Source: Calonectria ilicicola (lineage: Eukaryota; Ascomycota; Sordariomycetes; Hypocreales; Nectriaceae). From it: 64,000 bases of DNA. Each line of letters opens with the position of its first letter. The stretch's first letter is position 1. Below are positions 18,326 through 33,551 of the stretch, piece after piece. A program made the translations under genes and the position numbers. The stretch is taken from NCBI GenBank assembly GCA_020809705.1, contig CP085827.1:7006001-7070000 (forward strand), written 5' to 3'. The notes under the pieces were generated by a model. The model made no database searches. It had not been told where the DNA came from and saw only the letters and a list, made by a program, of their open reading frames with translations.

Positions 18326-21300
18326 GGTTGAATTTGAAGTTATTTCATATGAGACCAAAACCTTTAGCTTGCTTCCTAACTATCAGATTGAATCTTTTAC
18401 ATCGAACATCCAGAATCAATGCAATCTTGCTCGTCTTGACGACATTGAAGACGCTTATCCTTGCACAGGTCTTCAAGAGGGTCTCATGGCTCTAGCTGTG
18501 AAGCAACCAGGATCATACATTGCTAAATATGTCTATCGTCTCTCAGAAAATGTTGATGAGGGAATGTTCAAAGCAGCCTGGGACCGCACAGTAGAAGTAT
18601 GTGGCAATCTGCGTACCAGGATTATTGTCCAAGATGGCATGTCAATTCAAGCCATCATCCGACATAAGGCTATTTGGGACCCTGCAGCTGATCTGCAAAA
18701 TATGATGGATAATATCAAGAAGATCCAAATGGAGTATGGGTCTCGACTATGTCGCTATGCATATGTTAATGACAAAAGCAACAAGCGGTACTTTGTACTT
18801 GCCATTCACCATGCTGTTTTTGATGGTTGGAGTTTGAACCTTGTGTTGAGTACTTTACAAAACATTTACCAAGGCAATTTAAGGCTAGAATTGCAGCCTT
18901 ACTCCAACTTTATCAACTACAACCTACAACTAGACCATGATGCAGCCAAACAATACTGGAAGGAACAGCTTGATGGAACTCAAAGAGCTATATTCCCACT
19001 AACAGACCCTACACAGCCTGCTGCTCCTGCAAGTCAGATTATGAAGACAAGAATCCCTTTTTCTAAGACATCGGATAGCTCTATCACACGGGCAACTGTT
19101 CTTCGTGCTGCCTGGGCAGTGGTCCTTGCACGATATTGCGATACTGATGATATTTGCTTTGGAACAGCAGTGTCAGGTCGCCAAGCTCCTGTGCCTGGGA
19201 TCGATAATATGCCTGGACCAGCAGTAGCCACAGTGCCTGTACGAATTCGGCTCCAAAATGATACAACTGTGTCAAGTTTTCTTCACAGCATCCAGAATCA
19301 AGCCAATGATATGGTAGCCTATGAACAATTTGGGTTGCATAATCTGTCTAAACTTGGGTTGGAGATCCAAGAGATTTGCAACTTCACAAGTCTACTGGTG
19401 ATCCAACCGGTGCAGTATATCGCTGGAGACGGGGATGAGACTAATACAATGATGCTACCAGTACAAACAAAAGATCTAGAGGACGAGGCGCTTCGCGGCT
19501 ATTTTACATACCCTTTGGTTTTGCAAGCGATGACACATGGTGATCATGTGGAACTTATGTTTCTTTACAACCCAGTTGTTATCCCTGAACAGAAACTATT
19601 AAGTTTTGCTCACCATCTTGAACAAGCGGTTAAACAACTGCAAACCAATAGCAGCGCCTTCATGGAGAATATAACCATTAATAGCGAATGGGACCTGCAA
19701 AGAGCCCTTGAATTCAATCCTGAAGACCCCGAGATAATTAACACCTGTTTGCACCAACTTATTGATCAGCAAGCGCAGCAGCAGCCACATGCCATTGCAA
19801 TTGACGCATGGGATGGTAAACTGACATATTTCCAGTTAGTCAGTGCTGCTAATAGACTTGCGGTTTATCTGGCAAGCACCGTGAGCCTAGGGGATATTGT
19901 ACATCTTTGCTTTGAAAAATCAATTTGGTTTTTCGTCTCATTACTCGCCGTTAATAAGGCGGGTGCTGCATGGGTTCCGCTGGATCCTTCACATCCTCTA
20001 CAGCGCCAGCGCCAGATTGTTGGACAAACTAAAGCTAATCTTGCTCTAACATCACCTGCCAACTTTGATAAGTGTTCTGACCTAGTATCAAGCGTCATCG
20101 AGGTTTCCTCTACACTTGATCAGGAGTTAGTGGATGACTTTGGCCCCACACCCCAGTTGCCTATCCGAGATGTTACTCCAGAGCATGCCGCTTATATTCT
20201 CTTTACATCTGGCAGCACTGGAACCCCCAAGGGCCTTGTTATGCAACACGGTGCTGTATGTACTAGTCAGACAGCCATTAGCAAGAGACTTGGACTTGGA
20301 CCTCATGTCAGAATTCTCCAGTTTGCCTCTTTTGTTTTTGATCTCTGCATCGGCGAAATTGTTGCGCCACTTATATCTGGAGCCACACTATGTGTTCCAT
20401 CTGAAGAGACTCGTATGTCTGGCTTGAAAGAATTTATTAATAAGATGAAGGTCAACTGGGCTTTTCTTACTCCATCGTTTGCTCGGACTCTTAACCCTGA
20501 CGATATGCCTGGGCTTGAGCTATTGCTTCTCACTGGAGAGGCTGTTAGCAGAGATGTATTCGAATCATGGATTGGGAGATTGCGTCTCATTACAGGCTGG
20601 GGTCCTGCAGAGACATGTGTGTTTAGCACTCTTCATGAATGGCACAGCAAAGATGAATCACCGCAAACAGTTGGCACGCCTGTTGGTGGTTATTGTTGGA
20701 TTGTAAATCCAGCCGATCCTCAACAACTTGCTCCCATTGGATGTGTCGGTGAGGTGGTCATCCAAGGACCGACCTTGCTACGCGAATACCTTGCTGATCC
20801 TGAGCGGACACAAGCGTCGACGGTTTTATCGCTTCCAAAATGGGCTCCTCGTCGTTCATTATCAGGCTGGAACCGGTTTTTTAAGTCTGGCGATCTTTGT
20901 TATTACAATGCTGATGGCACCATTGAGTTTATTTCTCGCAAGGACACGCAAGTCAAGATTCGTGGTCTGCGAGTGGAGCTTGGGGAGGTTGAGCATCATA
21001 TGCGAGCTTCCCTTCCTGGTGTGAAGCAGGTTGTTGTTGATGTGCATCGAGATACAGCTGGTACCAACCTTGTAGCATATTATTGCTTTAGTGATGATAC
21101 TCGCCAAGGCATCACCCGAGAAGAAGATCTCCTTCTACCAATTACCCCTGACTTGAAAAGTCAATTAACAGCTGCAGTCGGCCAGCTTGCAGTGGCTCTG
21201 CCAAGTTATATGGTCCCAAGCTTATTCTTCCCCTGCAAGTTTATGCCGTCCATCACATCAACTAAATTAGACCGAGGCGGACTCAAGCGTGTAATTAGCA

Positions 21301-23895
21301 AGCTAAGCCGAGAGCAACTAAACGAGTATTCTCTAGCTGATACTGAGAAGAGAGCTCCAGCCACGCTAATGGAGGAGCGGATCCAGCAGATGTGGGCAAG
21401 AATCTTAAAGATTCCCACTCAGAGTATCGGCCGTGATGATAGCTTCCTGCGGATAGGAGGTGATTCTATCACAGCGATCCAATTCGTTACATCAGCACGA
21501 GAAGACGGCCTGGCTATCACCGTTAAAGACATTTTCACTGATCCTCGATTGTGTGCTGTAGCTGCACAAGTTGTGGAGACTGATGATAAAACTCCATACC
21601 GGACTGAGCCATTTGGTTTATTGCCACAGGGAGAGCTAGGTGCCCTCAAGTCTACCGTCCGGGAAACTTGTCAATTATCGCATGATCATATTATCGAAGA
21701 CGCCTATCCCTGTACTAGCCTTCAAGAAGGCCTCATGGCACTGGCGGTTAAACAGCCCGGCTCGTATATTGCCAAGTATGTTTATAGACTTCCTGATGGT
21801 CTTGACCAGCACCGATTTGAGGTTGCATGGAGCGAGACAATCAAATTATGCCAGAATTTACGAACCCGAATTGTGGTTCGAGACGGAGTCTCCATTCAAG
21901 CTGTTATTCAGGAGAACCCCTCTTGGGAGCCGACAAATGGTCATGATCTTCGATCGTTTATGGACATGAGTAAGGATATCGAGATGAAACATGGATCTCG
22001 ATTATGTCGCTATGCTGTGGTTTCTGAAGATAGTGGCGAACAGCACTTTGTTCTTATTATTCACCACTCTATTTTTGATGGTTGGAGTTTGAATATTGCT
22101 CTTAGTACACTTTATTGTTTGTTCACAGGGAGACCTGTAACTACACCCAAACCATATGCTGGATTTATTAAATATACCCAGCAGATCGATGAGGTTGCTG
22201 CCAAAAAATACTGGGAGAATCAACTTGATGGTGCTCAACGGTCTATATTTCCTCGAAGAGATCTTACGACAAACATTCAGGCCGCAAGCTCTATTATAAA
22301 GCACAAGATATCAGTCGGCTCCAGCAGTGACTCGATTACAAGAGCTACAATTCTTCGTGCTGCTTGGGCAATAGTGCTCAGCCAATACTGTGATTCAAAT
22401 GAGGTCTGTTTTGGCACCACTGTGTCCGGCCGTCATGCTCCAGTTCCAGGTGTAGATGGGATGGCTGGTCCAGCTGTTGCTACAATCCCGGTGCGAATGC
22501 GACTAGATGGCGAAATGACCGTTTCCGACCTCTTGCAAGACGTACAACAGCAAGCTGCTGATATGGTTGCCTACGAGCAATTTGGCTTGCGCAATATCTC
22601 CAAGCTTAGCCAGACTGCTAAAGAGGCTTGTGACTTTAATAGCTTGTTAGTAATCCAACCTGTGCATCACATGGCAGCTACTGCGGACTCAAAGTCAGCT
22701 GAAGTCTTGCTTTCTGCTGGGCCAGAATCCTACCAGGCTGAGGAAGCAGTTGAAGGGTATTTTACTTACCCCTTGGTTATTCAATGTTTCACACACAGCG
22801 ATTACATTGAATTGCTCCTTATATTTAATCCGAATATTTTACCAGAATCTCAACTAACAACTCTTTCGCACCACTTTGACTGTACTGTCCAATCCTTGCT
22901 AGCTAAACGAGACAAAAAGCTCAGTGAGGTCTCTCTTATAAGTGAGTGGGATCTGTACCAAGCTCAAAAGTATAATCTCGACGAGCCAGAGATAATCCAG
23001 TCATGTTTTCATGAGCTTCTCGAGAGAAAGGCTGAGATACAGCCTAATAATATTGCAATAGATGCATGGGATGGTCAGTTCTCATATTCAGAACTTAACC
23101 TGGCTGCAAATAGGCTATCTCGTCTTCTTCGAGATGCATATGGTGTTCAGACAGGAGATTTTGTTCATGTGTGCTTCGAAAAGTCTGTCTGGTTTTTCGT
23201 TGCTATTACGGCAATCAATAAGGCAGGAGCTGCTTGGATCCCCTTGGATCCCTCTCATCCAGTTCAAAGGCAGCAGCAGATTGTTCAGCAGACTGGTGCT
23301 CGTATTGTTTTGACATCACCTTCCAATGCAAAGAAATGTACTGATCTTGTACCTGTTGTGGTGCAAGTGACTCCTGCTCTTAATAAGAAACTTGCAGCTA
23401 GAAAAATACCACCAACCACCCCAAACACTGGGGTGACGGCAAACCATGCAGCATACGTCCTTTTTACCTCAGGGAGCACTGGAACCCCCAAAGGCCTGGT
23501 TATGCAGCATGGTGCCCTCTGTACAAGTCAAACCGCTATCGCTAAACGGCTTGGGTTACTATCAAGTGTCCGCATACTCCAGTTCGCATCTTTTGTCTTT
23601 GATCTCTGTATTGGCGAAATTATTGGACCGTTGATTATGGGCGCTACACTTTGTGTGCCATCTGAAGAAACTCGTATGAATGGCCTACAGGAGTTTGTCA
23701 ACAGTATGAAGGTCAATTGGGCATATCTTACGCCATCATTTACACGCACCTTCAAGCCCCAAGATATGCCTGGTTTGGAGCTCCTTCTACTCACGGGTGA
23801 AGCTGTTGGTCGAGATGTATTTGAGAATTGGGTTGGAAAGACTCGTCTTGTTACAGGCTGGGGTCCTGCGGAGACGTGTGTGTTCAGCACTCTTC

Positions 23896-24184
23896 ACGAA
23901 TGGTACAGCAAAGATGAATCGCCACAGACTGTTGGTCGCCCTGTTGGCGGCTACTGTTGGATTGTCGACCCTCAGGACCCTCAGAAGCTTGCACCGACAG
24001 GATGTATTGGAGAAGTAGTCATCCAAGGCCCAACATTGCTCAGAGAATACTTAGCCGATCCCATCCGAACCGCCGCTTCTACAGTAACCGACCTTCCCAA
24101 ATGGGCGCCAAATACCGAATCACCACATTGGAACCGGTTCTTCAAATCCGGCGATCTATGTTACTATAATCCCGATGGCACTAT
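23896..24184 (+). repeat. near-identical segment in A3 of NRPS-2 (shared with A4 and A6)
   Basis: About 289 bp, from ACGAATGGTACAGC to GATGGCACTAT, match the A4 copy at about 27165-27453 with roughly six differences by eye, including at third codon positions. Flanking parts of the same domains differ much more. This is a conversion-type mosaic. Confidence 0.8.
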
Positions 24185-26238
24185 TGAGTTTGTTAGTCGA
24201 AAAGACACACAGGTTAAGATTCGCGGCCTTCGTGTCGAGCTTGGTGAAGTTGAACACCATCTCCGCATTGCTCTTCCAGATATAAAACAGGTTGTGGTTG
24301 AGGTTTTTAAAGGAGATGCTAGCATTACTCTCGCTGCATACTTTTGTCTGAATGATGAAACGCGTCTCTCTAATAGTTCTATGAGTGCTGATACAGTTCT
24401 CCTTCCCTTGTCTACGGAGCTTAAAGACAAGGTTATTGCAGCTGTTAGTCACATGTCTGTGACCCTACCAAGCTATATGGTCCCTACAATCTTCTTCCCC
24501 TGCAAATTCATGCCTTCGATTACCTCTACTAAACTAGACCGAGGCACTCTTAAGCGAGCAACAGCAGGGCTTAGTCAGGATTTGCTGAGTATATACTCAC
24601 TTGCAGACGATAAGAAACGGGCACCTGTAACAAACATGGAACAGAAAATCCAGGAGATCTGGGCATCAATTATGAAAATTCCTAAGGATTCAATTGGCCG
24701 AGATGATAGCTTCCTTCGTATTGGAGGTGACTCCATCACCGCTATCCAATTTGTTACTACATCAAGAGAACTGGGACTCACTATTACAGTCAAGGATATA
24801 TTTGCCGATCCTCGATTATCCGCCGTCGCAGCCAAAGTTAAAGAGTCTGACGAAGATGCTTTGGTTACACTGGAACCTTTTTGCCTTTTGCCAAGCAACG
24901 AACTCGATGCGATCAAATCAACTGTTCGTGAAGTTTGTCAGTTATCTATTGATCAAGGCATTGATGACGCGTATCCCTGCACAAGCTTGCAAGAAGGTCT
25001 TATGGCTTTAGCGGTTAAGCAGCCTGGCTCTTATATTGCTAAGTATGTCTACCGTCTCCCTGAAGGTATTGATGAGACTCGATTCAAGACTGCTTGGAGT
25101 GAAACACTTGTACGATGTACCAACTTGCGTACTAGAATTATAGCCCAGGATGGAGTATCACTTCAGGCTATTATTCGAGAACATGATTTATGGGAAGAAA
25201 CTCATGGACTTGATTTGCAATCCTTTATGGACACCTCTGCTAATACTGAGATGCAATATGGATCTCGTCTGTGCCGCTATGCTTTCATTTCCCAACCAAA
25301 CGGCGAGTCCTATTTTGTGCTTATAATCCATCATGCTATCTTCGATGGCTGGAGCTTGAACCTTGCACTAGGCACGCTTAACAGTATCTTCGCTCATCAG
25401 CCCGTTATGGAACTTCAGTCATATGCCAATTTTATCAAGTACACCCAACAACTTGACTCTGTTGCCGCCTCCAACTACTGGGGAAAGCAATTAGAGGGAG
25501 CCCAGCGCTCGATTTTCCCACGGACAGATATCTCACCGCAATCGAACTCAACTAGCCGCACTATCCAATCACAATTTTCACTGTCTTCAGCTGATTGTGG
25601 CGCTATGACAAAAGCAACAATTTTGCGTGCTGCTTGGGCTTTGGTACTTGCTAAGTATTGTGATTCCAGTGATGTTTGTTTTGGCACAACTGTCTCTGGC
25701 CGCCATGCTAGTGTTCGAGGCATTGATAAAATGGCTGGACCGGCTGTTGCTACAATCCCGATCAGGGTTCGTTTAGATTGGCAAAATTCCGTTACCGATT
25801 TTCTCGAAGCCATTCAACAACAGGCGACCGAAATGGTAACATATGAGCAATATGGCCTGCGAAATATCTCCAAGGTTAGCCTGGAAGCTCAGGAAGCATG
25901 TGATTTCAATAGCCTGCTAGTGATTCAACCTGTGCAGCATTTAACCGGGAAAGGAAATATCCAGCAAACAAATCAATTGCTCTCAGCTAGCCAAGATTCT
26001 TATACCAATGACGAGGGACTCAAGGGCTATTTTACGTACCCACTGGTAATACAGTATCTCACACACGAAGATCATGTTGAGCTGCTTCTGATTTTTAATC
26101 CTGATATTGTACCCGAATCTCAGCTAGAGGCACTATCTCACCACTTCCACTGTGCTGTTCGCCAGTTAAGTTCTCAAAATGATGAATCACTGGCTATGGT
26201 ATCCCTTATTAGTGATTGGGATTTCCAAACTGCCGTTC

Positions 26239-26240
26239 AT
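26239..26240 (+). other. frameshift 2 in NRPS-2 (C3-A4 linker)
   Basis: The C3 frame reaches WDFQTAV and is then lost. The A4 frame continues from YNTEEP. Adding one base between 26239 and 26240 joins them, consistent with loss of one base from a CA-TATAAT context. It could be a sequencing error. Confidence 0.85.
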
Positions 26241-27060
26241 ATAATACTGAAGAGCCACAGATCATTGAATCCTGTGTACATAAACTTGTTGAGAAGAGAG
26301 CTCGAATGCAACCAAGTGCTATTGCTGTAGACGCTTGGGATGGTCAGTTGACATATCATCAACTAAATACAGCATCAAATAGACTGGCCCATTATCTGAG
26401 AGATATTTTGGACCTTCAACTGGGAGAATTGATACCGGTTTGTTTTGAAAAGTCAATGTGGTTCTTTGTTGCCATTTTAGCCATCAATAAGGCAGGGGCT
26501 GCATGGGTTCCTTTAGATCCTTCTCATCCAACTCAACGTTGGCAGCAAATTTTGGAATTGATTGATGCTAGGATTGTTCTATCATCGTCTGAAAACCATA
26601 GCAGGTGTCTGCAGCTAATCTCAAATGTGGTGGAGGTGACAGATACCCTCAATTTACAACTTACGACTAACAATACATCCTCTTCGACTCCCACCATTTG
26701 TGTCACTGCAGATCACGCTGCATATGTCTTATTCACCTCTGGAAGTACAGGTATTCCAAAGGGGCTTGTTATGCAACACGGTGCTGTGTGTACAAGCCAA
26801 ACAGCCATCAGCAAGAGACTAGGGCTTACTCGTCATGTGAGGATTTTGCAATTTGCTTCCTTTGTCTTTGATCTCTGCATTGGTGAGATAATTGGGCCTT
26901 TAATCTCTGGAGCCACCTTATGTGTGCCGTCTGAAGCGACGCGCATGGGAAGATTGAGTGATTTCATAAACAGTATGAAAGTCACATGGGCTTTCCTCAC
27001 GCCATCATTTGCTCGTACCCTCAACGCAAAAGATATACCTAGTCTTGAATTACTTTTATT

Positions 27061-27501
27061 CACTGGTGAAGCGGTGGGCCAAGATGTATTTGAGAATTGG
27101 GTTGGCAAACTTCGCCTTGTTACTGGTTGGGGGCCTGCAGAAACATGTGTTTTCAGCACCCTCCACGAATGGTACAGCAAAGATGAATCGCCACAGACTG
27201 TTGGTCGCCCTGTTGGCGGCTACTGTTGGATTGTCGACCCTCAAGACCCCCAGAAGCTTGCGCCGACAGGATGTATTGGAGAAGTAGTCATCCAAGGCCC
27301 AACATTGCTCAGAGAATACTTAGCCGATCCCATCCGAACCGCCGCTTCTACAGTAACCAACCTTCCCAAATGGGCGCCCAATACCGAATCACCACATTGG
27401 AACCGGTTCTTCAAATCCGGCGATCTATGCTACTATAATCCCGATGGCACTATCGAATTTGTTAGTCGCAAAGATACCCAGGTCAAAATCCGTGGGCTTC
27501 G
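27061..27501 (+). repeat. near-identical segment in A4 of NRPS-2 (pairs with 33552-33992)
   Basis: About 441 bp of A4 are almost identical to A6 at the same domain position, with about six mismatches by eye. Sequence just outside the tract diverges strongly at synonymous sites. Confidence 0.85.
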
Positions 27502-27528
27502 CGTCGAGCTTGGCGAAGTCGAACATCA

Positions 27529-27530
27529 CT
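27529..27530 (+). other. frameshift 3 in NRPS-2 (A4)
   Basis: Comparison with A6 (34012 onward) shows that CATCAC-TCCGC has lost one base relative to the in-frame form, most simply one C. The frame hits TAG at 27536. After the shift the domain continues as LPNVRQVVVEVF. Confidence 0.88.
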
Positions 27531-30500
27531 CCGCTTAGCATTACCAAATGTCCGACAGGTTGTAGTGGAGGTATTCAACGCAGAAACTAGCGCTACCCTT
27601 GCCGTATACTTCTGCTTCAATGACGACACTCGCCTATTCAGTCCTAATATGAATGTCACCAATGTTCTATCCTCTATTACGGATGATCTGAAAAGTCAAA
27701 TCACAGCGGCAGTTGGCAATATGTCTGTTATCCTGCCTAGATATATGATTCCGACTATTTTCTTTCCTTGCAAATTCATGCCACGTATAACATCAACCAA
27801 ACTGGACAGAGGCGCTCTACGGAATCTGACAGCGAAACTTGACAAGGCATCGCTCGCATCACATTCTCTTGTCGGGTCTGACAAGCGCGCCCCTCAAACA
27901 GCAATGGAAGTCCGCGTACAGCAACTGTGGTCAACAATACTCAAGATTCCTGCACAATCAATCGGCCGGGACGACAGCTTTCTCCGAATCGGTGGTGACT
28001 CGATCACAGCTATTCAATTTGTTACGTATGCACACGAGGCCGGTTTATCGATTACCGTGAAAGATCTTTTTACTGATCCTCGACTCTGTGCCGTTGCTGT
28101 CAAAATTACCGAACTTATAGATACCGTCATCCTTGATTACAAACCATTCAGTTTACTACCTAGCGCCCAAGTAGCTGTTTTTGAAAGAGCAGCTCAGGAA
28201 CAGTGCGGAATAACAAACGCCAAGCAAATTGACGACGCGTATCCATGCACTAGTCTTCAAGAAGGCCTTATGGCGCTGGCTGTCAAACAGCCAGGTTCAT
28301 ACATGGCACGCTTCGTTCTGAGGCTACAAAATGCAGACCCATCATTGTTCAAGGATGCACTGAATGTAATGGTATCAACATGTACGAATTTGCGTACGCG
28401 GATCATTCATTCTTCTCAGGGATTCACCCAACTTGTGTTAGACCAAGGGCCAACGTGGCGTGAAGTCGCTGAACTAGCACTCCAGGAGGCACTAGATTTA
28501 CCCATGGTTCACGTCAGCTATGGCACACCTCTCTCATACTTTGCGATGGCTTCTGACCAAGGCCAAAAATACCTCATGTGGGATCTCCACCATTCTATCT
28601 ATGATGGATGGACACTGGGGTGTATGTTGGACATCCTTCAGAAATCATATTGTCAACAGGAACATTTGAGGCCACTTTCTTTTAGCAGCTATGTGAATTA
28701 CACACTCTCAACCAACGAGAATGAAAGTAAGAAATTTTGGCTATCACAACTTGAAGGAGCCAATACTTCAAAGTTTCCCGATAATCGAATTAAACTTTGT
28801 GATGCCAGTTCTCCCAAAACATTTACCAGAAGCATCGTCATCCCCACTAACCTCATTACTGACATCACTCTTCCAAACATTTTGCGCGCCGCCTGGGCTT
28901 TTGTCCTTTCAAAATATCTCCAAACGGATGACGTTGTGTTCGGAAGCACTGTTTCAGGACGCAATGCCCCTTTACCAGGCATTCAGACGATTCTCGGACC
29001 AACAATCGCTACCGTTCCTGTGCACGTGCGCATTGACGGCACGTTCACTATTGGCCAGTTCCTCGCCAGTGTACAGAATCAAGCCAATGCAATGATACCA
29101 TTTGAACACACTGGTTTGCAAAATATTTCTAAGCTTGGTGCTGTCGCTCGAGAAGCCTGTTCCTTCCAGAACCTTTTACTTATCCAGCCATCTGTTAAGG
29201 TGGAAAGTAGCTCTCAAACTGCTTTCGAGCTAATTAACGCTGATACCGGCCGTATGGAAACTTCCCATGACACCTACGACACCTATCCACTTGTTTTTCA
29301 GTGCTTACTTGGAGATGGGGGAAACATCACGCTTTCAGTCAACTACGACACCCAATGGGTTTCATCCGAGCAGATAAAGTGGATGTGCAATCACTTTGAA
29401 AAGGCAGCTAACGAGTTAGCCACCAAAAGCCCAGGCATTGCTCTCTCGCAAATCGACATTTACAGTCATCATGATGCCGAGCAAATATGCATGTGGAACA
29501 GCATGCATATACCGGAAACGATAGATGGGTGTGTTAATGACCTGATATGGCGCCAAGCCGTTTGGAACCCAAGTCGTCAGGCCATCTTTTCTATGGATGG
29601 AAATTTGACTTATCGACAACTGGATGAAATTTCGACCCAACTTGCAGTCTATCTAGGTCATACCGGCGTTGAATCCGCGTCAATCGTACCAATATGTCTG
29701 GAGAAGTCCAAATGGGCGCCAGTGGCAATGATCGCCATCATGAAAGCGGGCGCTGCGTACTTGCCACTTGATCCTTCACATCCATATTCTCGCCGAAAAG
29801 CACTTTGTGACGAAGTGGGAGCGCGACTTATGGTAATATCACCAACTACAGACTCACTTTGCGCAGATATGACACTTAATACGGTTACGATTTCAGATTC
29901 GTTTATGGCACGACTGCCTCAAATGGTTGACTCCAGCATGAACCTACCCCAATCTGACCCTCAACAACCAGCCTATATTCTGTTCACATCTGGTTCCACT
30001 GGAAAGCCGAAAGGAGTGATTATTCAGCACTCTGCTCTGTGTTCTAGCATAAAGGGGCATGGTACCGCATATGGCCTGAACGCCAATTCTCGTGTTTTAC
30101 AGTTCTCCAACTACATATTTGATGGCAGCATTGCAGAGATTTTTACTCCACTTGTATTTGGTGGTACCATATGTATTCCATCGGATACCTCAAGGTTGGA
30201 AAATATCTCTAGTTTCATTAATGAGGCTGGTGTAACTGTTGCTATGTTGACTCCGTCATTTGCAAGAACATTACGACCAGTCGACGTGCCCAATTTGCAG
30301 ACACTAGTTCTCGGTGGCGAAGCAGTGACAAGGGATAACTTAGAAACATGGTACGGGCATCTGAAACTAATCAATGCCTACGGTCCAACTGAAGCCTGTG
30401 TTGATGCTACATCGCATACTATTCAATCTTCTACAGACTCTCCCTCAAATATTGGTCAAAGCCAGAACTCCACATGCTGGATCGTTGATGCTCAGGACCA

Positions 30501-33500
30501 CCACCGGCTGGCTCCAATAGGCTGCATCGGCGAACTTCTTGTCCAGGGGCCTACATTAGCTCTTGGGTATTTCAATGATTCTTCAAAAACAGCCGCAGCT
30601 TTTGTCGAAGACATTGACTGGTTGCCTACTTCCTTGAATCTTGCGAAAAGATTTTACAAGACAGGGGACTTGGTTAAATATAATTTCGACGGAACAATTC
30701 ACTACATCGGCAGAAAAGATACACAGGTGAAGATTCGCGGCCTCCGAATCGAGCTTGGTGAAGTTGAATACCAAGTGGGTGCGTCTTGGAAGGGCATTAA
30801 TCAAGTTGTTGTCGACGTTTTTGAGTCCGACAGCGGCTCCAACTTAGTTACATATTTCAGCCTGCACGAGTACACTGGCTCAAATGCGGATACTTTCCTA
30901 CCGCTGACACCGAACCTCGAGAGTCAGATTCATTCCATGGTCTGTTATCTGAACTCGGCTTTACCGCGATATATGGTCCCGACTATGTTTATCCCATGCG
31001 GCCAGATGCCGAGCTCTTCATCCGCTAAGATAGATCGGATAATGCTGCGCAACATGACATCTGCGCTTGACAAGGTATCGCTCTCCCGGTATGCTCTTGT
31101 TGGTGGTAAAAAGCAAGCCATGGCGACTCCGATGGAGACTCGACTACAGAAGATATGGTCTGAGGTTCTAAGAATCCCTGTTGAGAGCATTGGGAGAGAT
31201 GATAGTTTTATAGGACTGGGTGGTGATTCTATCACCGCTATCCAACTCGTCACAGTGTCTCGTGATTTGGGTCTCACTCTCACAGTAAGCGATGTTTTCG
31301 GGGACCCCCGCCTCTTAGCTGTCGCTGCAAAGATAAAAGAGAACCAAGAGAATCATTCATACGACAGCAAGCCCTTTGCGATGGTCCGAAATAGTGATAT
31401 CGCCGCCTTGAAGTCAACAATTATCAAAGACTGCAGTTTATCCAGTCAAGATGTTATTGAGGATGTTTACCCCTGCTCAAGCCTTCAAGAGGGTCTTATT
31501 GCTCTGGCCATAAAGCAACCTGGTTCTTACATTGCTAAAAATGTTCATCGTCTTCCTGATACAATTGACCTTCCGCGATTTAAAGCAGCCTGGGAGAAAA
31601 CAGTTGAGCTTTGCGAAAATCTACGCACTCGCATTATCATCCACGATGGTAATTCCTACCAATGTATTCTCAGGGAAGAGGCGAGATGGGAGTCTACTAA
31701 TGGCATCGGCTTGCGCGCGTTCATGAAAAATGTGAAAACTATCAGAATGCAATATAGCTCACGACTTTGCCGTTACGCAATTACCAGTGAAGGCGATGGC
31801 CAACATCACTTTGTATTAGCCATCCACCATGCCGTTTTTGATGGCTGGAGCTTGAATCTGGTATTTAACATGCTTTTCAGCATATACGAAGGTAAATCTC
31901 CTCCATTGTTGAAGTCATATTCCGATTTCATCAATTACACTACCCAGTTAGACTACGCAGCGGCTAGTGAATACTGGACATCGCAGTTGGAGGGCGCACG
32001 GCAATGTACCTTTCCACGTACCGCCTCCCGGAGAACTTCAAAAAACCAGGCCAATATTCTGAAGAAGAGTATCGAATTTTATAAAACACCGTCTACTTCA
32101 ATAACCAAAGCAACTATTCTTCGAGCAGCATGGGCTATCATTCTTGCTCGATATAGTGATAATGACGACATCTGCTTTGGAACAACTGTATCTGGTCGTC
32201 AAGCTCCAGTGTCCGGTATTGAAATGATGGCGGGACCAGCTGTTGCCACAATTCCAATCCGAATACGAATTGACTCTGAATGTGGCATTTCGACCTTCTT
32301 GACAAACGTACAACAACAAGCCTCTGATATGATCAGATATGAACAATTTGGTCTCCGCAATATTTCGAAATTGAATCCTGAGGCCAATGATGCTTGCCAA
32401 TTCTCCAGTCTACTTGTGATTCAACCTGCTCAGCATGTTGAAAATGACGGGAATAATCCTCTTCTTCTTCCCAGCGATCCCCTGACGTATACTGATGAAG
32501 AAGCTGCCGAAAGCTATTTCACCTACCCTCTGGTAATGCAGGCTTTCGTTTACGAAAGCCATGTCGAATTAGTATTTATTTATAATCCAGATGTTCTTTG
32601 CAATGTCCAGCTCTTGGGTCTTGTGCAACACTTCGATACTGTTGTACAGAAACTACTGAGCGAATCAAGCGCTTCTTTAAGTACGATAGACGTTGCCAGT
32701 AGCTGGGATATCTCGAAAGCCATCGAACACAACGGTGATGCGCCAGAGACGATTCACGCCTGTATTCATGATCTTGTCGACAAAAATGCCATTGAACAGC
32801 CTAACGCAGTTGCGATTGCAGCTTGGGATAGTGAACTGACATATGCTGAGCTCAAAGATGCATCTGATAGACTGGCTACATACATCGTCGATGAAGCCGG
32901 CGTCAAGGTCGGCGACCTTGTTCACGTTTGCTTTGAGAAATCGATGTGGTTCTTCGTGTCAATTCTAGCCATCAACAAGGCCGGCGCCGCTTGGGTTCCT
33001 TTAGATCCCACCCATCCTCTCCACCGCCAGCAGCAAATAGTCCAGCAAACAGGCGCCAGTCTCCTGCTCGCCTCAGCAGCGACATCGACCAAGCTCGCAG
33101 ATCTTCCAGTTTTACTACTTGAAGTGTCTGCGGCATTTAACTCTCGCCTTAGTGATAAGCTGAGGGCCAAAGCACTTGAGCCAAGTAGGATGATTACATC
33201 AAATGAGGCTGCTTATGTATTATTTACTTCTGGCAGCACTGGAACACCCAAGGGTCTAGTCATGCAACATGCTGCTGTTTGTACTAGCCAAATTGCTATC
33301 GGCAATCGTATTGGCTTGTCATCAACTGTCCGAATTCTTCAGTTTGCATCGTTCGTTTTTGATCTTTCTATCGGTGAGATCATCGGTCCTTTAATATTCG
33401 GTGCCACACTTTGTATTCCATCCGAGGAGATCCGTTTAGGAAATCTAAAGAAGTTCATCAACGATCTGAAGGTAAATTGGGCATATCTTACTCCTTCCTT

Positions 33501-33551
33501 TGCTCGCACATTTAAACCGCAAGATATGCCCAGTCTTGAATTGCTTTTGCT

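Noticed and set aside
26216..27538. Separate stand-alone adenylation gene within NRPS-2
   Set aside because: It is flanked by frame-shifted C3 and the rest of A4 with exact domain continuity, so it is part of the broken synthetase.
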